24,748 nucleotides of DNA, taken from NCBI GenBank assembly GCA_031283505.1, contig JAITBO010000155.1:1-24748 (forward strand). Reading direction: 5' to 3'. The first letter of the stretch is position 1, and each line of letters begins with the position of its first letter. Source of the stretch: Treponema sp. (GTDB taxonomy: Bacteria; Spirochaetota; Spirochaetia; Treponematales; Breznakiellaceae). Position numbers and translations under genes: made by a program. Shown in pieces: positions 23,389 to 24,748 of this stretch. The notes below the pieces were generated by a model. It was not told where the DNA came from. It worked only from the letters and a program-made list of their open reading frames with translations, and did not search any database.

Positions 23389-24522
23389 TTGAAGATAGGT
23401 ATAGATACCTTCGCCTGTGACGGCGGAAAATCGGGTGTGGGCGTCTATCTTAACCAGATTCTTAAACGGATACCTCCCTCCGGCGCCCGTTTTGAGTTGT
23501 TCGGCTGGGATTTCGACCGTTTTGCCTTTAGCGAGACCGCCCGGGATATGGAATTTATCCCCCAATGTTTCGTCAGCGGGAGAACCGCCAATTCCCTGTG
23601 GCACCTCTTTAAATACCCCAAATTTTCCCGAAGCCGGGAATATGACGCTTGTTTTTTCCCCGCCGCCCACCGTCGTCCGGCTTACAAGTCCCCCTGTCCG
23701 TCCATAGGAACGGTTCACGATATGGCGGTCTTTTGGGGGAATCTGAAGACCCGGGAACATCTGGGACCGGCGCTTCGGGTGATGTTTCCCAACTCTCTCC
23801 GTCACCTGGACCGAGTTATTGCCGTAAGTCAGTGGGTCAAGCAGGAACTAGCGGATAAGGTCCGGGTCAGGGAATCCCGCATTGAGGTGATCCCTAACGG
23901 CGTGGACCTTTCGGCTTTCTATCCCCGCTCCCGGAACGAGGAGAGCGTGGTTCTCATCCAGCCCTTCAGTTTCCGGCGGCCTTACATTCTTTACGCATCC
24001 CGCATAGACCATCCGATTAAGAACCATGTGCGCCTTTTTAAGGCCTTTGAAATTTTCAAGGAGCGGACCCGCTACCCCCACCGTCTGGTCTTGGCCGGAG
24101 CGGACAGCCATGGGGCGGATCTGGTGAAGGCCGCCGCTTTTGAGAGCCGTTACCGGAACGACATCTTCTTCACTGGACATTTCCCACCCGCAAGCCTCCC
24201 GGAACTCTACGTGGGAGCGGATTTTGTTGTTTTCCCTTCCCTGTACGAAGGCTTCGGTTTGGGCGTTTTGGAAGCCATGGCCTCCGGGGTTCCGGTGGTC
24301 TGCGCCCGGGCCGCTTCCCTTCCGGAAACCGCCGAACACGCGGCCCTTTACTTTGATCCCTGGAACAGCGAGGACATGGCTGACCGCATGGTAACCATCA
24401 CCACCAACCGTGACGTTTACCGGGAATGCCGCGCCCTGGGCCTGGAGCGTGCCAAGGCGTTCTCCTGGGACCGTTGCGCCCGGCGGACCCTGGAAGTAAT
24501 ACAAGAGATCGCAGCGCGGTAG
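23389..24522 (+). CDS. Glycosyltransferase family 4 (GT-B fold)
   Basis: It should transfer a sugar from a nucleotide-sugar donor, probably to a surface glycan or glycolipid. The start is TTG at 23389, chosen for AAGGAGG 5 bases upstream. The N-terminal acceptor half begins MKIGIDTF...GVGVYLNQIL and includes GTVHDMAVFW and ASQW-like VIAVSQWVKQEL. The hinge IEVIPNGVDLSAFYP precedes the donor half (YILYASRIDHPIKNH, LVLAGADSHG, FTGHFPPASLPELYVGADFVVFPSLYEGFGLGVLEAMASGVPVV). In the latter the E-x7-E motif (EGFGLGVLE) binds the donor. At 377 residues it is full length. It points away from nrdR and has no glycan-synthesis neighbours inside the window, so substrate is unknown. Confidence 0.93.
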   Translation: MKIGIDTFACDGGKSGVGVYLNQILKRIPPSGARFELFGWDFDRFAFSETARDMEFIPQCFVSGRTANSLWHLFKYPKFSRSREYDACFFPAAHRRPAYKSPCPSIGTVHDMAVFWGNLKTREHLGPALRVMFPNSLRHLDRVIAVSQWVKQELADKVRVRESRIEVIPNGVDLSAFYPRSRNEESVVLIQPFSFRRPYILYASRIDHPIKNHVRLFKAFEIFKERTRYPHRLVLAGADSHGADLVKAAAFESRYRNDIFFTGHFPPASLPELYVGADFVVFPSLYEGFGLGVLEAMASGVPVVCARAASLPETAEHAALYFDPWNSEDMADRMVTITTNRDVYRECRALGLERAKAFSWDRCARRTLEVIQEIAAR

Positions 24523-24571
24523 GCCGGGACCTTTCCTGCTACGGCTAATGCCAGATGTTTTACAAAACCGG

Positions 24572-24632
24572 TTAAAAAATATGCCGATACAACGCGAACA
24601 GCAGAATCGCTACGGCAATTAATATTGCTATA
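24572..24632 (-). pseudogene. Possible C-terminal exon of a small membrane protein next to the intron
   Basis: Directly after the intron 3' end one minus-strand frame reads IAILIAVAILLFALYRHIF and then TAA (24572-24574), which is a plausible membrane helix with a basic end. If real, it is the 3' part of a short gene interrupted by the group II intron. With only 20 codons visible, it could be chance. Confidence 0.3.
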
Positions 24633-24748
24633 ATCGAGTAGGAGGCCACCCATTATTTGAGTGGCCGTCCTCTCACACCACCGTGCGTACCGTTCGGTAC
24701 ACGGCGGTTCAATGGGCGGGAATAGGTGTCCGTAATTTCAGGAGCCGT
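24633..24748 (-). mobile_element. Group II intron, 3' end (domains V and VI), rest outside the window
   Basis: On the minus strand a 34-base domain V (24677-24710) is clear: ACCGCCGTG pairs with CACGGTGGT through a G-T wobble, then a 2-base CG bulge, a TACC/GGTA stem and a GAAC loop. The GGTACGYACGG stretch is shared with known introns such as Ll.LtrB. The G of the wobble gives a CGC rather than AGC triad. Domain VI follows as a stem with GGCCAC/GTGGCC and an unpaired A 7 bases before the end (CCTACTCGAT at 24633-24642), the expected branch point. The reverse transcriptase gene would be further right, outside the window. Confidence 0.85.

Noticed and set aside
1..24748. tRNA or rRNA genes
   Set aside because: No cloverleaf with a GGTTCGAATCC-type T-arm and no conserved rRNA segment was recognised on either strand.

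Overview
The window looks like chromosomal DNA of a treponeme-type spirochaete, probably from the intestinal or termite-gut side of the group. The evidence is a moderately GC-rich genome, a GreA that is about 900 residues long because of a large helical N-terminal region, lipoproteins with loose FFAC-type lipoboxes, several TPR envelope proteins, and a debris of beta-propeller repeat sequence. No single marker fixes the species, so this is inference.

Left part (1-8500): the end of a beta-propeller-like protein, a bifunctional NAD(P)H-hydrate repair enzyme, a repeat-rich spacer, then three minus-strand genes: a von Willebrand A membrane protein, the giant GreA and a helical-repeat protein. Middle (8597-13028): a plus-strand operon rpe - TPR protein - exported protein - TPR membrane protein - dtd, with two 4-base ATGA overlaps. 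It is followed by a repeat-rich stretch and a single-gene unit for an exported FAD/FMN flavoprotein with a strong promoter. A decayed, AT-richer beta-propeller fragment with three in-frame stops separates this from the right part.

Right part (16425-23284): a minus-strand cluster nrdR - nrdD - glycyl-radical/thioredoxin protein - nrdG - uracil-DNA glycosylase - priA, driven from a sigma70-type promoter whose spacer holds a good NrdR box. The order joins anaerobic dNTP synthesis to base-excision repair and replication restart. After it come a divergent glycosyltransferase and, at the edge, the 3' end (domains V and VI) of a minus-strand group II intron.

The most striking observation is that the class III ribonucleotide reductase appears to be split. 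NrdD has its ATP-cone, barrel cysteines and zinc site, but ends 26 residues after the zinc site without the C-terminal glycyl-radical segment. That segment (EVYSRIVGYYR...NWNRGK) is found in the next gene, as the N-terminal part of a 171-residue protein that ends in a thioredoxin-like CPAC domain. The radical glycine and a likely reductant would thus be supplied in trans on one small subunit. Heptad-patterned helices at the NrdD C-terminus and the small protein N-terminus suggest how they could dock.
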